This document shows, one piece after another, positions 53,273 through 62,877 of a DNA stretch of 64,000 bases. The stretch's first letter is position 1; each line of letters starts with the position of its first letter. Source of the DNA: Hyunsoonleella flava (lineage in GTDB: Bacteria; Bacteroidota; Bacteroidia; Flavobacteriales; Flavobacteriaceae); contig NZ_SIRT01000004.1 in NCBI RefSeq assembly GCF_004310325.1, positions 62,001 to 126,000 of the forward strand, given 5' to 3'. The notes under the pieces are model-generated. The model made no database searches. It was given only the letters and a program-made list of their open reading frames with translations, and was not told the origin of the DNA. The translations under genes were made by a program, and so were the position numbers.

Positions 53273-54925
53273 TTAATTAAGTAATTCCTTAGCGTGAGCA
53301 ATTGCCGAAGTTGACAACTCCGCACCACCTAACATTTGCGCAATTTCTACAATACGGTCATCATGGTTTAATTTAACCAATTTAGTTTGTGTTACATTAT
53401 CCACATCCTCCTTATACACTTTAAAATGAGAGTGCCCTTTAGCTGCAATTTGCGGTAAATGAGTAATGGAAAACACCTGCATGTTTTTACTCATTTGTAA
53501 CATGATGTCCGCCATTTTATTTGAAATTTCACCAGAGACCCCTGTATCAATCTCATCAAACATAATTGTTGGCAACTGCGTATAATTTGACAGTATAAGC
53601 TTAATTGCCAGCATAATACGAGATAATTCACCTCCAGAAGCTGCCTTTTTTAAAGCGTTAAAACTACCTCCCTTGTTTGCTGAAAATAAAAATGACAACT
53701 CATCTTTTCCATTTGAAAAATAATTTTCAGTAGATGACAATTCTATATTAAACTGCGCGTTTGGCATGCCTAAATCTGAAAGTATCGCTTGTAATTGCGC
53801 TATCAAATTGGGAATCGCTTTGTTTCTTTTAGAACTAATGGTTTTAGCTACGGCATCAAGTTTTTCGGCAGACTTTGAGATGGCCTCTATTTTATTTTGA
53901 ATAGTTTCATCTAAATTCTCTGTAATTCCTACTTTTTCAGTTAGAGCCTCTCTTATTTCAATCAATTCTGAAACTGCTGACACCTGATGTTTCTGAAGCA
54001 GATTGTTTAATGTTTGAAGCTTCGCATTTACGGTTTCCAAACGCATAGGGTCGGCTTCAATATCGCTTTGTTTCGCATCGACTTCACTAAATACATCATC
54101 AATTTCAATTAGGCTACTATTCACACGTTCGTAAAGCTCTTCATATTTAGATGATAGTTCGGACAGTTTTGAGAGGCTACTTTTTAAATTGGTCATTATT
54201 GCTATAACCCCAATTTGTTCATCACCTAATAACTGATAAGCTTCAGATAGATGAGCCTTAATGTCTTCAATATTATTTAAGGTCTCATATTCCTCTTCTA
54301 AAGATTCTAGCTCATCTTCTACCAAGTTTGCTTCAACCAATTCATTTAGCAAGAAGGCATTATAATCATATTCCTTAATAGCATTTGCTTTAAGGGCATT
54401 AAGTTGTTCTAAATCAACATTTAACTGCTTATAGTTTGTCAGCTCCACCACATATGATTCTAGTTCTCTTTCATTTTTTGCCAACGCATCAATCACTTGA
54501 AACTGAAAATTATTCTGCGTTAGCTGCAGTGTTTGGTGCTGACTATGTACATCAATTAAGCGCTCTCCAAGTAACTGCAAACTATTTAAATTAACAGGAG
54601 AATCATTTACGAAAGCTCTAGATTTTCCCGATGGTAAAATCTCTCTTCTGATGATGGTTTGAGATTCATAATCTAAATCTTCAGTTTGAAATAACGTTTT
54701 TAAATTGTAGTTTGAAACATTAAAAACAGCCTCTATGATGCACTTTACGTTTTTGTCTTTCAGACTACTTAAATCTGCACGTTTACCTAATATTAAGGAT
54801 AAACCACCTAACAAAATAGATTTTCCCGCTCCAGTTTCTCCAGTAATTATGGTAAAGCCATCGTTAAAATTAACCTGAAGATGGTCAATCAATGCATAGT
54901 TTTTTATGGTTAGCGATGTGAGCAT
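53273..54925 (-). CDS. recN: DNA repair protein RecN
   Basis: 550 residues, the normal length. SMC-like ATPase: N-terminal Walker A ITGETGAGKSILLGGLSL, a long coiled-coil arm (about 150-370) and C-terminal signature ASGGELSRIMLAIKLIL with Walker B IMFDEIDTGVSGE and the switch His in QVFSITHLPQIAA. Acts with RecA at double-strand breaks. It is the last gene of the bamD-rpoZ-coaBC-DUF4835-recN run. No LexA-type box was looked for in detail. Confidence 0.96.
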   Translation of the reverse strand: MLTSLTIKNYALIDHLQVNFNDGFTIITGETGAGKSILLGGLSLILGKRADLSSLKDKNVKCIIEAVFNVSNYNLKTLFQTEDLDYESQTIIRREILPSGKSRAFVNDSPVNLNSLQLLGERLIDVHSQHQTLQLTQNNFQFQVIDALAKNERELESYVVELTNYKQLNVDLEQLNALKANAIKEYDYNAFLLNELVEANLVEDELESLEEEYETLNNIEDIKAHLSEAYQLLGDEQIGVIAIMTNLKSSLSKLSELSSKYEELYERVNSSLIEIDDVFSEVDAKQSDIEADPMRLETVNAKLQTLNNLLQKHQVSAVSELIEIREALTEKVGITENLDETIQNKIEAISKSAEKLDAVAKTISSKRNKAIPNLIAQLQAILSDLGMPNAQFNIELSSTENYFSNGKDELSFLFSANKGGSFNALKKAASGGELSRIMLAIKLILSNYTQLPTIMFDEIDTGVSGEISNKMADIMLQMSKNMQVFSITHLPQIAAKGHSHFKVYKEDVDNVTQTKLVKLNHDDRIVEIAQMLGGAELSTSAIAHAKELLN

Positions 54926-54979
54926 TTTGTAAAAATAGGGAAATTGTAGATGAATAGATTCCTGCTTTTACAGGAATTC

Positions 54980-55867
54980 TTAAAACTTAATGTTTCGCCA
55001 TTTACTGGAATGCATTGGTGCTACTTTCTGCAATACATCCTTTAGATTAGCAATGTTTACCTGTGGGCCATCTGTAAATATTTGTTCTATTTCATCTGCC
55101 TTGGCATCAAAAAACGTTCGTAATAAGAATGAATTTGGACGCCTACTATTCATAGCCTTAAACTTTGATAAACTTGCTGCTATCTTTTCCTTTCCTTTTT
55201 TGGTGTCATTACTCATTTCGTCCAAACCAAGCCTATGATAATCGTAAATTACATTTCTAAATTCCTTGAATGTAGTAGACAGCACATTATCAATTAGTAT
55301 AAATCTGCTTTGTAGCCCGTCTTCCAACTTCCAACCTTTAAAGTTTTCCTGTTGTGAATAATTTAAAATGGTTTGGGCCTGCTTGTAGTAATCCTGTCCT
55401 CCGTTTTGCTCATAAGAATCCGCATCCAAAGCTAAAATCATATATACATGAAATGCTAAAACTGATATTAAATTTGATGTATACTGTGTTGGATTATAAA
55501 TCAAATTCTGAAACTCTAAGTATCTAAATGTGAAATCTTTATCGTTAAAATTATAAATCGGCGAACTGTATGAAGACCCATAAATAGGTCTTGAAGATTG
55601 TACCTGTATTGTAGCATTAAAAAACTCACCGCTATACTCTGATATGATAATATTCATACTGCAACTGATGAGTTCTTGAGGTGAAAAAGTTCTATCCGTC
55701 CATTTCGTATTATTAATGAATTCGGTTAATTGCTTTTCTAAATTCTTAAAAATCTGCAAGTTTTCATTACCCGTTTGTTGCGCATTTACAACCACAGTGC
55801 AGTTCAACTCCTGGGAAAAGCCAAGTGAACTTAGGCTAAATAATAAAATGAATATTAAGTTACGCAT
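54980..55867 (-). CDS. DUF4835 family secreted protein
   Basis: 295 residues. Signal peptide MRNLIFILLFSLSSLGFSQE; the mature part starts LNCTVVVNAQQTGNENLQIFKNLEKQLTEFIN, the standard opening of the Bacteroidetes DUF4835 family, which regularly sits between coaBC and recN as here. Beta-rich first half, helical second half. Periplasmic or outer-membrane associated. A role in gliding or envelope assembly has been suggested from such contexts but nothing in the sequence proves it. Overlaps the end of coaBC by 8 bp. Confidence 0.85.
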   Translation of the reverse strand: MRNLIFILLFSLSSLGFSQELNCTVVVNAQQTGNENLQIFKNLEKQLTEFINNTKWTDRTFSPQELISCSMNIIISEYSGEFFNATIQVQSSRPIYGSSYSSPIYNFNDKDFTFRYLEFQNLIYNPTQYTSNLISVLAFHVYMILALDADSYEQNGGQDYYKQAQTILNYSQQENFKGWKLEDGLQSRFILIDNVLSTTFKEFRNVIYDYHRLGLDEMSNDTKKGKEKIAASLSKFKAMNSRRPNSFLLRTFFDAKADEIEQIFTDGPQVNIANLKDVLQKVAPMHSSKWRNIKF

Positions 55868-57071
55868 TTACTTGTTTTACAATTTCGTTTAATAAATCTT
55901 TCGCTACTTCGGTTTTAGACTTTAATTCAAACTCTGTTACGTTATTTTTATTATCTATAAAAGTAACTTTATTAGTGTCGCCTTTAAAACCTGCTCCTTT
56001 ATCTTGTAACGAATTTAAAACAATTAAATTTAAGTTTTTCTTTTTTAATTTCTGCTTTGCGTTCTCTAATTCATTATTGGTTTCAAGAGCAAACCCCACC
56101 AAAAATTGCTGTTGCTTAATCTCTCCTAGAGAAGCAAGAATATCTTTAGTGCGCTCTAAATCTAAAGTTAATGTATCAGATTTCTTTTTAATTTTTTGAG
56201 TTGCTACTTCTTTAGGTCTAAAATCGGCCACTGCTGCAGAAAGTATAGCTACATCAACATCCTTGAAGCTCTTATGTACTTCTTGATACATATCTTCAGC
56301 ACTGGTAACTGGTACAACATTTATAAGGTTATGAGAAACATGTTGATGCGTAGGCCCTGTAATCAATACCACCTCAGCTCCCAAATTTGCCGATGCCTTG
56401 GCAATTTCAAAACCCATTTTCCCACTGGAATGGTTTCCTATAAATCGTACTGGATCAATTGCTTCATATGTCGGACCCGCTGTAATCAGTACTTTTTTGC
56501 CCCTTAGAGGAAGCTTATCTAGGATATCATTTTCTATAAAAGTAACAATATCTTCAGGTTCCGCCATTCTACCCTCGCCTACCAAACCACTAGCCAACTC
56601 GCCACTTGTGGCTGGAATCATGATATTGCCGTAAGATTCTAAAGTTTTAAACGAATTCTTAGTGGATTCATGTTTATACATATCTAAATCCATCGCAGGT
56701 GCAAAATATACTGGACACTTTGCAGATAGATATGTGGCTAGCAATAAATTATCTGAAGTACCATTTGCCATCTTAGACAAGGTATTTGCTGTTGCTGGTG
56801 CTATAACAAATAAGTCTGCCCACAGACCTAAATCCACATGGTTATTCCATACGGCATTATCGTCACCCTCATTAGTGAAAGAAGAATGCACTGGGCTTTT
56901 TGAAAGCGTGGAAAGCGTAAGTGGGGTTACAAAATCTTTTGAAGCAGGTGTCATTACAACCTTAACCTTTGCTCCCGATTTTATAAATAAACGTACTAAC
57001 GAAGCAGTTTTATAAGCGGCAATACCTGCAGTAATGCCTAACAGTATGTTTTTGCCGCTTAGTATACTCAT
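55860..57071 (-). CDS. coaBC: Bifunctional phosphopantothenoylcysteine decarboxylase / phosphopantothenate--cysteine ligase
   Basis: 403 residues. The N-terminal flavoprotein half (CoaC, about 1-185) has LLGITAGIAAYKTASLVR, the catalytic His in WNNHVDLGLWADLFVIAPATANT and PAMDLDMY. The C-terminal half (CoaB) starts KKVLITAGPTYEAIDPVRFI and continues NHSSGKMGFEIA and the IKKKSDTLTLDLERTKDIL segment that binds CTP. Makes 4'-phosphopantetheine for CoA. Preceded after 9 bp by rpoZ. Confidence 0.95.
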   Translation of the reverse strand: MSILSGKNILLGITAGIAAYKTASLVRLFIKSGAKVKVVMTPASKDFVTPLTLSTLSKSPVHSSFTNEGDDNAVWNNHVDLGLWADLFVIAPATANTLSKMANGTSDNLLLATYLSAKCPVYFAPAMDLDMYKHESTKNSFKTLESYGNIMIPATSGELASGLVGEGRMAEPEDIVTFIENDILDKLPLRGKKVLITAGPTYEAIDPVRFIGNHSSGKMGFEIAKASANLGAEVVLITGPTHQHVSHNLINVVPVTSAEDMYQEVHKSFKDVDVAILSAAVADFRPKEVATQKIKKKSDTLTLDLERTKDILASLGEIKQQQFLVGFALETNNELENAKQKLKKKNLNLIVLNSLQDKGAGFKGDTNKVTFIDNKNNVTEFELKSKTEVAKDLLNEIVKQVNA

Positions 57072-57080
57072 AAATTGTGA

Positions 57081-57413
57081 TTACTGAGCGTCTTCTTCCT
57101 CAGTATGTCTAAAGTAAATTTTATCTGTAAGCCATTCTTGAACAGCTAAAGCATGAGGTTTAGGTAATTTTTCATAAAATTTTGACACCTCAATTTGCTC
57201 CTTATTTTCAAAGATTTCTTCTAAGCTATCATTGTAAGTTGCAAATTCCTCCAACTTATCAATCAATTCCTTTTTAATCTCTGTGTTAATTTGCTCTGCT
57301 CTCCTTGAAATAATAGAAATTGCCTCGTAAATGTTTTCTGTTGGTTCATCTACTTGATTTCTGTCATACGTTACCGTGTTTACCGGAGCAGTAGTTTTCT
57401 TTAAATCCATCAT
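57081..57413 (-). CDS. rpoZ: DNA-directed RNA polymerase omega subunit (Bacteroidetes type)
   Basis: 110 residues (109 if the second Met at 57410 is used). TENIYEAISIISRRAEQINTE is the omega core (normally Y-E-A-x-x-I-x-x-x-R-A-x-Q-I), followed by an acidic C-terminal extension typical of the phylum. Assists assembly of the beta' subunit. Its place between bamD and coaBC matches other flavobacteria. Confidence 0.85.
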   Translation of the reverse strand: MMDLKKTTAPVNTVTYDRNQVDEPTENIYEAISIISRRAEQINTEIKKELIDKLEEFATYNDSLEEIFENKEQIEVSKFYEKLPKPHALAVQEWLTDKIYFRHTEEEDAQ

Positions 57414-57419
57414 TATATA

Positions 57420-58259
57420 TTAACTTTTAGCACTGTAAGTTTCTAATTCTATATCTATAGTTGCTGCCATTTCTTCAGCTTCTGCAATATACTTAGAATT
57501 TGCATAAGCCTTTTTAAAGACATTAAAATATTCTTTTGCTTGTTCCAATCTGTTTTTCTTCAACCTAACAACTCCTTCAGCAGTTCGCTTAAGCTCTATA
57601 CTATTAATAGCAAGTTCATATGCCGCATCAAACCGATAAAATAAAGCATCTTCACGTAAAACCGATCCTGGAAACTCGAATATAAAATTATCAAATGATC
57701 GTATTGAAGCCTTATAGTCTGAAATATGATCGTATTGCTTCGCTATTTCAAATGCTTTTTTCTCCAGTTTAAAATCCAATTCTTTAACAAGTGTATTTGC
57801 CTCTGCTACATATTGTGAATTCGGATATAAATTGATAAATTCTTGTAGTTTTTCAATAGCGTCCCTAGTTTCCTTCTGATCTTTTGAGTACCGCGGTGAA
57901 AGCATATAATAGCTTTTTGCACTTAAAAAAGCTGCCTCTTCCTTCTTTTCACTTTTAGGGTAACTGGACACGAAACGCTCAAACTGATAACCTGACACAT
58001 AATAATCTTTCATTTCATAAAAAGATTTTGAGTATAAGTACATCAATTTTTGTGCTTGAGGCTTACCCTTATATTTAGGCACAATTTGTTGAAAAATCCT
58101 ATTGGCCTTCTCATACTTACCTTCTTGAAAAAGAGAATCACCTGTTTTAAACTTCAGAGCAATATCTTCAGATTTTAAAACCTTTTGATATTCACTGCAT
58201 GAACTTAAAGTGCAGATAAAAACAATTATGCCGAAAACGTATCTCATAAATTTAAACAA
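57420..58259 (-). CDS. bamD: Outer membrane protein assembly factor BamD
   Basis: 279 residues. Lipoprotein signal MFKFMRYVFGIIVFICTLSSCS (lipobox SSC). TPR-type helical repeats follow: GDSLFQEGKYEKANRIFQQI, YFMLSPR-like and YPNSQYVAEANTLVKEL, as in BamD/ComL. Anchored to the inner leaflet of the outer membrane as part of the Bam machine that folds beta-barrels. First gene of a five-gene run ending with recN. Promoter at 58264-58271. Confidence 0.93.
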   Translation of the reverse strand: MFKFMRYVFGIIVFICTLSSCSEYQKVLKSEDIALKFKTGDSLFQEGKYEKANRIFQQIVPKYKGKPQAQKLMYLYSKSFYEMKDYYVSGYQFERFVSSYPKSEKKEEAAFLSAKSYYMLSPRYSKDQKETRDAIEKLQEFINLYPNSQYVAEANTLVKELDFKLEKKAFEIAKQYDHISDYKASIRSFDNFIFEFPGSVLREDALFYRFDAAYELAINSIELKRTAEGVVRLKKNRLEQAKEYFNVFKKAYANSKYIAEAEEMAATIDIELETYSAKS

Positions 58260-58263
58260 GTTG

Positions 58264-58271
58264 CAAAATTA
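58264..58271 (-). promoter_or_regulatory. -7 box of the bamD unit
   Basis: TAATTTTG on the minus strand, a perfect TAnnTTTG, 4 bp before the ATG at 58259, so the mRNA is probably leaderless or nearly so. Confidence 0.45.
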
Positions 58272-58354
58272 CACTTATTAAACGTAATTTAAAAATATTA
58301 TTTTACGGCTAAAATAATTCTTCAAACCTAGTAGCTATCAGGTTTAAGTTATAT

Positions 58355-59278
58355 TTAACTTTTGGAAGATTCAATGGCATTAAAAAGTTTATGATCTAGC
58401 ACCATTTCTCCTTTTTCGTTATAGTAATACGTTTTTACAAATCTGTAATTAAGTTTAACATCTTTCAATAAGTAAGAACACATTTGATGCACCTCTTGAT
58501 TAAAGGATTCGTCATAATAACTTACCATAACTATCAATTCACCTTGTTGTTTTAAAATGTCATTTTCCGAAAACTTAAATAATGGACTTTTATCATCAAT
58601 TTCATGAACGATAGTCCAAGTTGTTGGCAGATAGTTAATGTTATCACGTTCCAATTCCAGATTATAAAAATCATTTACATATTCGCCCTTTTTGTTTTTC
58701 CTTGAAAGCGTAAGTGTTACCGTAACTTTTGGCTGAATCATTGTGCTTCTTCTATCGTTTTCAATTCTAAACATCAACGCATTATGCTCTTTTAATTGAT
58801 TTAGAACTAGATGTTTTGTAAATCGAATTGCTGCCTTAGGTTTAGAAAAACGACCATAAAGCAAACCTGTAGTAAAAGCAAAAAACATAAGACCTATAAA
58901 CGCTTCTATTGAAGACACAATACCACTGGCCATATCAGATGGTGACATTGCACCATAACCAAGTGTAGTAAAAGTTTGGGATGAAAAAAAGAAAGCGTTT
59001 AGGAAATCTTGATATATATCTCCAGAAGCAGCAGTAATTTCCTCAATACCAATTGCCAAGTATAACAAAGCAAAAAAAACATTGGCTATGATGTATGAGA
59101 TAAAAGCGAGAACAAAAAATTGCCACCACGAAATATTTATCAGATAATTGTAGGCCTCAGAAAACCGCCTTGGTCTATTTTTGTGCACTACGTTAAAAGC
59201 TCCGTTGTCATTGATTAACCGCCCTACATGTTCTGCTGAAGAGTTACCAATACCTGGATCTTTTATCTTTTTGCCCAA
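58355..59278 (-). CDS. Inward-rectifier (Kir-type) potassium channel
   Basis: 307 residues. An N-terminal slide helix leads to span 1 (WWQFFVLAFISYIIANVFF), pore helix and filter TFTTLGYGAMSP (TxGYG), span 2 (SIEAFIGLMFFAFTTGLLYGRFSKP), and the cytoplasmic Ig-like IRK domain (about 150-300: AIRFTKHLVLN, FRIENDRRSTMIQPKVTVTL). This is the KirBac architecture. Passive K+ flow gated by ligands, perhaps PIP2-like lipids or pH. It sits 1 bp downstream of dapA on the same strand. Confidence 0.93.
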   Translation of the reverse strand: MGKKIKDPGIGNSSAEHVGRLINDNGAFNVVHKNRPRRFSEAYNYLINISWWQFFVLAFISYIIANVFFALLYLAIGIEEITAASGDIYQDFLNAFFFSSQTFTTLGYGAMSPSDMASGIVSSIEAFIGLMFFAFTTGLLYGRFSKPKAAIRFTKHLVLNQLKEHNALMFRIENDRRSTMIQPKVTVTLTLSRKNKKGEYVNDFYNLELERDNINYLPTTWTIVHEIDDKSPLFKFSENDILKQQGELIVMVSYYDESFNQEVHQMCSYLLKDVKLNYRFVKTYYYNEKGEMVLDHKLFNAIESSKS

Positions 59279-59279
59279 A

Positions 59280-60158
59280 TTAAAAACCCTTTACAAAAGC
59301 AGATATTTTAGCTTTCAACCCATCAGTAGCTGGCACCAATGGCAATCTTACCGCAGATTCACATAAATTCAATGCCTCAAAAACAGCTTTAATGCCTGCT
59401 GGATTATTTTCTTCAAAAATATAGTCGATAACATCCATTAAACGGAAGTGGTATTTATAGGCAGCTTTGGCATCCCCTTTTAATCCTAATCGTATCATTT
59501 CTGAAAACTCCTTCGGAAAGGCCTGACCTATTACAGAGATAACACCCGAACCACCAGCAAGTGTAACACCCAAAGCTAAATCGTCATCTCCAGAGATTAC
59601 CAAGAAATCATCTGGCTTGTTTTTCAAAATTTGCAAATATTGATACGTACTGTTACCGGCTTCTTTCACTCCGATGATGTTATCAAAGTCATTTGCAAGA
59701 CGAACAATAGTATCTGGTTCAATATTTTTAGAAGTGCGCCCAGGAACATTGTACAACAAAATATCTGTAGAACTAGCCTCTGCAATTGCCTTAAAATGCT
59801 GGTATATGCCTTCTTGTGTTGGTTTTGTATAATATGGAGACACCGAAAGAATCGCATCAATTTCACTTAAATCCGTAGTCTGTATTTCCTCGATAATCGC
59901 AGCAGTGTTATTACCTCCAATTCCTAAAACCAGTGGTAATCTACCTTTGTTTGCTTCAATTACAGCAGCAGTGATATCCTTTTTCTCTTGTTTGGTTATG
60001 GTTACACTTTCGGCCGTTGTGCCAGATATTACCAAATACTCCACACCGTTTTCAATATTGTACTCAACAATCTTATTAAGCGCATCATAATCTACACTTA
60101 AGTCTGTTTTAAAAGGTGTAACGAGTGCAACTCCAGTTCCAAGAAACTTACTATTCAT
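59280..60158 (-). CDS. dapA: 4-hydroxy-tetrahydrodipicolinate synthase
   Basis: 292 residues, TIM barrel. [21 protein letters not shown] opens as in all DapA proteins. [15 protein letters not shown] and the [11 protein letters not shown] strand follow, then [12 protein letters not shown] with the catalytic Tyr and GVKEAGNST with the Schiff-base Lys. Condenses pyruvate with aspartate semialdehyde for lysine and diaminopimelate synthesis. It lies between the DUF6913 gene (2 bp) and the Kir channel (1 bp), probably one transcript. Confidence 0.95.
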   Translation of the reverse strand: MNSKFLGTGVALVTPFKTDLSVDYDALNKIVEYNIENGVEYLVISGTTAESVTITKQEKKDITAAVIEANKGRLPLVLGIGGNNTAAIIEEIQTTDLSEIDAILSVSPYYTKPTQEGIYQHFKAIAEASSTDILLYNVPGRTSKNIEPDTIVRLANDFDNIIGVKEAGNSTYQYLQILKNKPDDFLVISGDDDLALGVTLAGGSGVISVIGQAFPKEFSEMIRLGLKGDAKAAYKYHFRLMDVIDYIFEENNPAGIKAVFEALNLCESAVRLPLVPATDGLKAKISAFVKGF

Positions 60159-60160
60159 CT

Positions 60161-60679
60161 TTAAATTTTATTTAATACCGTTAAATATTTAACCACTTCA
60201 TCGCTAAATATATTAATCTCCTTAATTTTAGTTTTTATAATTAGGTCATTCAAACGGGCATCAGTCTGCAAAATTCCAATTTTAAATTGAGATTTAGACA
60301 ATGCTGTTAATAATTTTAATTCCAAATGCTCTTGGGTGTAATAACTAATCAAAACATCAAAAGATTCATCAAGAAACGTTTGCAACTCTACATTTTTTAT
60401 CTCTCCCTTCCAGCCAAAATCCTTTTCATTAAAGCAGGCATCCCAAGAGTTACCATGGCTTTTTAAATCAGTAGTATATGCTATTACCTTAATTTTATTT
60501 GCATGAATCTTCAAGCGGGACGCCAAAACATTAAACGCATTAAAATCCTCAATTTCATCAAAATTTAAAATAACACCTAGGCTTTTAATTTTAGTATTAT
60601 CAACGTTAACTTTACGTTTGGATAATAATTTATTCAAATACTTTTTATTTGATTTTGTCTTAAAAGCTTTTAAAAACAT
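60161..60679 (-). CDS. DUF6913-type protein, function unknown
   Basis: 172 residues. Basic N-terminus ([18 protein letters not shown]), then a Rossmann-like alternation ([60 protein letters not shown]). A protein of this type regularly precedes dapA in Flavobacteriaceae. No catalytic motif can be named; no signal peptide. First gene of the unit with dapA and the K+ channel, with a promoter at 60698-60705. Confidence 0.65.
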   Translation of the reverse strand: MFLKAFKTKSNKKYLNKLLSKRKVNVDNTKIKSLGVILNFDEIEDFNAFNVLASRLKIHANKIKVIAYTTDLKSHGNSWDACFNEKDFGWKGEIKNVELQTFLDESFDVLISYYTQEHLELKLLTALSKSQFKIGILQTDARLNDLIIKTKIKEINIFSDEVVKYLTVLNKI

Positions 60680-60697
60680 TTAAATTTACACTTTGCG

Positions 60698-60705
60698 CAA
60701 AGGTA
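60698..60705 (-). promoter_or_regulatory. -7 box of the DUF6913-dapA unit
   Basis: TACCTTTG on the minus strand, a perfect TAnnTTTG, 18 bp before the start at 60679. The 60-bp spacer also contains the start region of the divergent nucleotidase genes. Confidence 0.5.
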
Positions 60706-60739
60706 GCAAAAGTACACTCAAAAAATAATCAAATTTAAG

Positions 60740-61507
60740 ATGGTAAATTTTACCAAATCAAAACTAAGCTTATGCTTACTGGTCTTGCTTCTGATAATTA
60801 GTTGTAAAACTGAGAAACTGCATTTAAGCAAAATTGAGGGCAAGCGTTTGGATATCAACAAGGATGTTTCGCCAAATCCTGATGTTGAGGCATTTATTGC
60901 GCCATATAAAAATCGAATTGAGAGTGATTTAGATAGTGTTTTGGCCGTTGCCGTTGATACCTATTCTAAAAATGATGGAGAACTAAACACTGCCATTGGA
61001 AATTTAATGGCCGATATTGTACAATCTGAAGGAAATGGCATTTTCCATAAAAGAACCGGCAAAAACATTGATGTTGTTATCCTAAACCACGGAGGTATCC
61101 GTGCAGAAATTCCCAAGGGACCTGTGAGTGCCAGAACCGCTTATAATGTTATGCCATTTGAAAACGAAATTGTTGTTGTTGGGCTTAAAGGAAAACAGAT
61201 AGATGGGGCTATTAATTATTTAGTAAGCAGAAAAAGAGCAAATCCTATTGCCGGACTTAAGATTGTGGTTGATAAGGATTTTAATTTGATTAGCGCCACG
61301 ATTAACAATGAAGCAATCGATGCAAACAAGATATACTATTTTGCCACCAGCGATTATTTGTACAACAGAGGCGACAATATGAACTTCTTCCAACCAAATG
61401 AAGGCGTTTATGAATTAGACTTTAAAATAAGAAATGCAATGATTGATTATTTTAAAAAGACAGACACTATTAATCCTGTAATCGATGACAGATTTATTAT
61501 AAAATAA
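60740..61507 (+). CDS. 5'-nucleotidase C-terminal domain lipoprotein
   Basis: 255 residues. Lipoprotein signal (LSLCLLVLLLIISCKTEK, lipobox ISC). The rest is the 5'-nucleotidase C-terminal (substrate-recognition) domain: ELNTAIGNLMADIVQ, DVVILNHGGIRAEIPKGPVS, YNVMPFENEIVVVGLKG and YFATSDYLYNRGDNMNF. The N-terminal metallophosphatase domain is absent and is instead encoded by the next gene, 4 bp downstream. The two should assemble into one UshA-like enzyme in the periplasm. Confidence 0.9.
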   Translation: MVNFTKSKLSLCLLVLLLIISCKTEKLHLSKIEGKRLDINKDVSPNPDVEAFIAPYKNRIESDLDSVLAVAVDTYSKNDGELNTAIGNLMADIVQSEGNGIFHKRTGKNIDVVILNHGGIRAEIPKGPVSARTAYNVMPFENEIVVVGLKGKQIDGAINYLVSRKRANPIAGLKIVVDKDFNLISATINNEAIDANKIYYFATSDYLYNRGDNMNFFQPNEGVYELDFKIRNAMIDYFKKTDTINPVIDDRFIIK

Positions 61508-61511
61508 GAAG

Positions 61512-62426
61512 ATGAGAAGAAGAGATTTTATTCAAAAGGTATCTGCTGGCACAACAGCTTTGGCTGCTGCTGGTGGTTTTGGGCTTCAGTCTTTTACCTC
61601 AAAACCTACTAAAATTACCATATTACATACCAACGATGTACACAGCCATATTGATACATTTGGTCCAGATGAAGGCCGAAATGCCAATAAAGGTGGGGTT
61701 GCAAGGCGCGCTTCTTTAATTGAAAGCATCAGAAAGCAAAACCCCAATACACTATTGCTTGATGCTGGCGATATTTTTCAAGGCACGCCTTACTTTAATT
61801 ATTATGGAGGTGAACTGGAGTTTAAACTCATGAGCAAGTTAAAATATGATTTAGCCACTATCGGTAATCACGATTTTGATAATGGCATAGAAGGATTATA
61901 TGCCCAATTACCTCATGCCGAATTTGGTTTTGTTTCAGCCAATTACGATTTCTCTAATACCATTATGGATACCCACGTAAAACCCTATCAGGTTTTTAAA
62001 AAAGACGGTGTTAAAATAGGCGTGTTTGGTTTGGGCATTGAGCTTTACGGACTGGTTGGGAAAAAGCTTTACAAAGAGACCAAATATTTAGATCCTATTG
62101 AAATTACTCAGGAAATGACGCGCATTCTGAAGCTTGAAAAGCGATGCGACTTGATTATATGTTTATCTCATTTGGGATATAATTATAGAAATAATCCTGA
62201 CAAAGTAAGTGACTTGAAACTTGCTGAAGCCACAAAGGATATCGATTTAATTATTGGGGGCCATACACATACATTTTTACCAAAACCTACTATTGTAAAG
62301 AATCTGGATGGGAAAAATATACTGGTAAACCAAGTAGGATGCTATGGGCTTTACCTCGGTCAGATAGATTTTTATTTTGATACAGATAAAAACAAAACTG
62401 CCAATGGCACTTCAATTATAGTTTAG
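61512..62426 (+). CDS. 5'-nucleotidase N-terminal metallophosphatase domain, Tat-exported
   Basis: 304 residues. Twin-arginine-like signal MRRRDFIQKVSAGTTALAAA. Calcineurin-type metal motifs: ILHTNDVHSHID, LLLDAGDIFQG, TIGNHDFDNG, CLSHLGYN and IIGGHTHTF, i.e. all five blocks with intact metal ligands. Hydrolyses nucleotides or related phosphoesters in the periplasm. It lacks the C-terminal substrate domain, which the upstream gene supplies. Export of this half by Tat and of the other as a lipoprotein is notable. Confidence 0.92.
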   Translation: MRRRDFIQKVSAGTTALAAAGGFGLQSFTSKPTKITILHTNDVHSHIDTFGPDEGRNANKGGVARRASLIESIRKQNPNTLLLDAGDIFQGTPYFNYYGGELEFKLMSKLKYDLATIGNHDFDNGIEGLYAQLPHAEFGFVSANYDFSNTIMDTHVKPYQVFKKDGVKIGVFGLGIELYGLVGKKLYKETKYLDPIEITQEMTRILKLEKRCDLIICLSHLGYNYRNNPDKVSDLKLAEATKDIDLIIGGHTHTFLPKPTIVKNLDGKNILVNQVGCYGLYLGQIDFYFDTDKNKTANGTSIIV

Positions 62427-62493
62427 TTTTTTCTTAAGGTTATGATAAGTTTTGGTAATTGTTGCGTCTAAAACTGTATCAAACCAAAACAAT

Positions 62494-62877
62494 ATGAAAA
62501 AATACGTTCCCTTAGCATTACGCATTATAGTTGCAGTAATCTTAATTCAAACACTTCGATTTAAATTTCTAGGACACGAAGACAGCATCTACATTTTTGA
62601 AACTGTAGGCTTGGAGCCACACGGAAGAATAGGCATTGGTATTATGGAATTAATTGCAGGCATACTGTTGATATTCAGAAAAACAGCATGGGCGGGCGCA
62701 CTTTTAACCTTAGGCATCATTGGTGGAGCCATAGTAATGCACCTTACTACATTGGGCATTGACGTAAAGGGTGATGGTGGTTTACTATTCGGGACAGCAG
62801 TAATTACCTTTTTGTTGTCTGCGGTAATAGCCTTTATTTACAGAAATAAAATTCCGTTATTAAAAAAGCTTAATTAA
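62494..62877 (+). CDS. Small membrane protein, DoxX-like
   Basis: 127 residues from the ATG at 62494; the frame opens earlier at a TTG at 62452, which would add a hydrophilic stretch before the first span. Four hydrophobic segments: LALRIIVAVILIQTLRFKFL, IGIMELIAGILLIF, AWAGALLTLGIIGGAIVMHL and ITFLLSAVIAFIY. The layout resembles DoxX/DoxD-like membrane proteins. Function unknown. Overlaps the convergent YhhN-like gene by 8 bp. Confidence 0.7.
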   Translation: MKKYVPLALRIIVAVILIQTLRFKFLGHEDSIYIFETVGLEPHGRIGIGIMELIAGILLIFRKTAWAGALLTLGIIGGAIVMHLTTLGIDVKGDGGLLFGTAVITFLLSAVIAFIYRNKIPLLKKLN

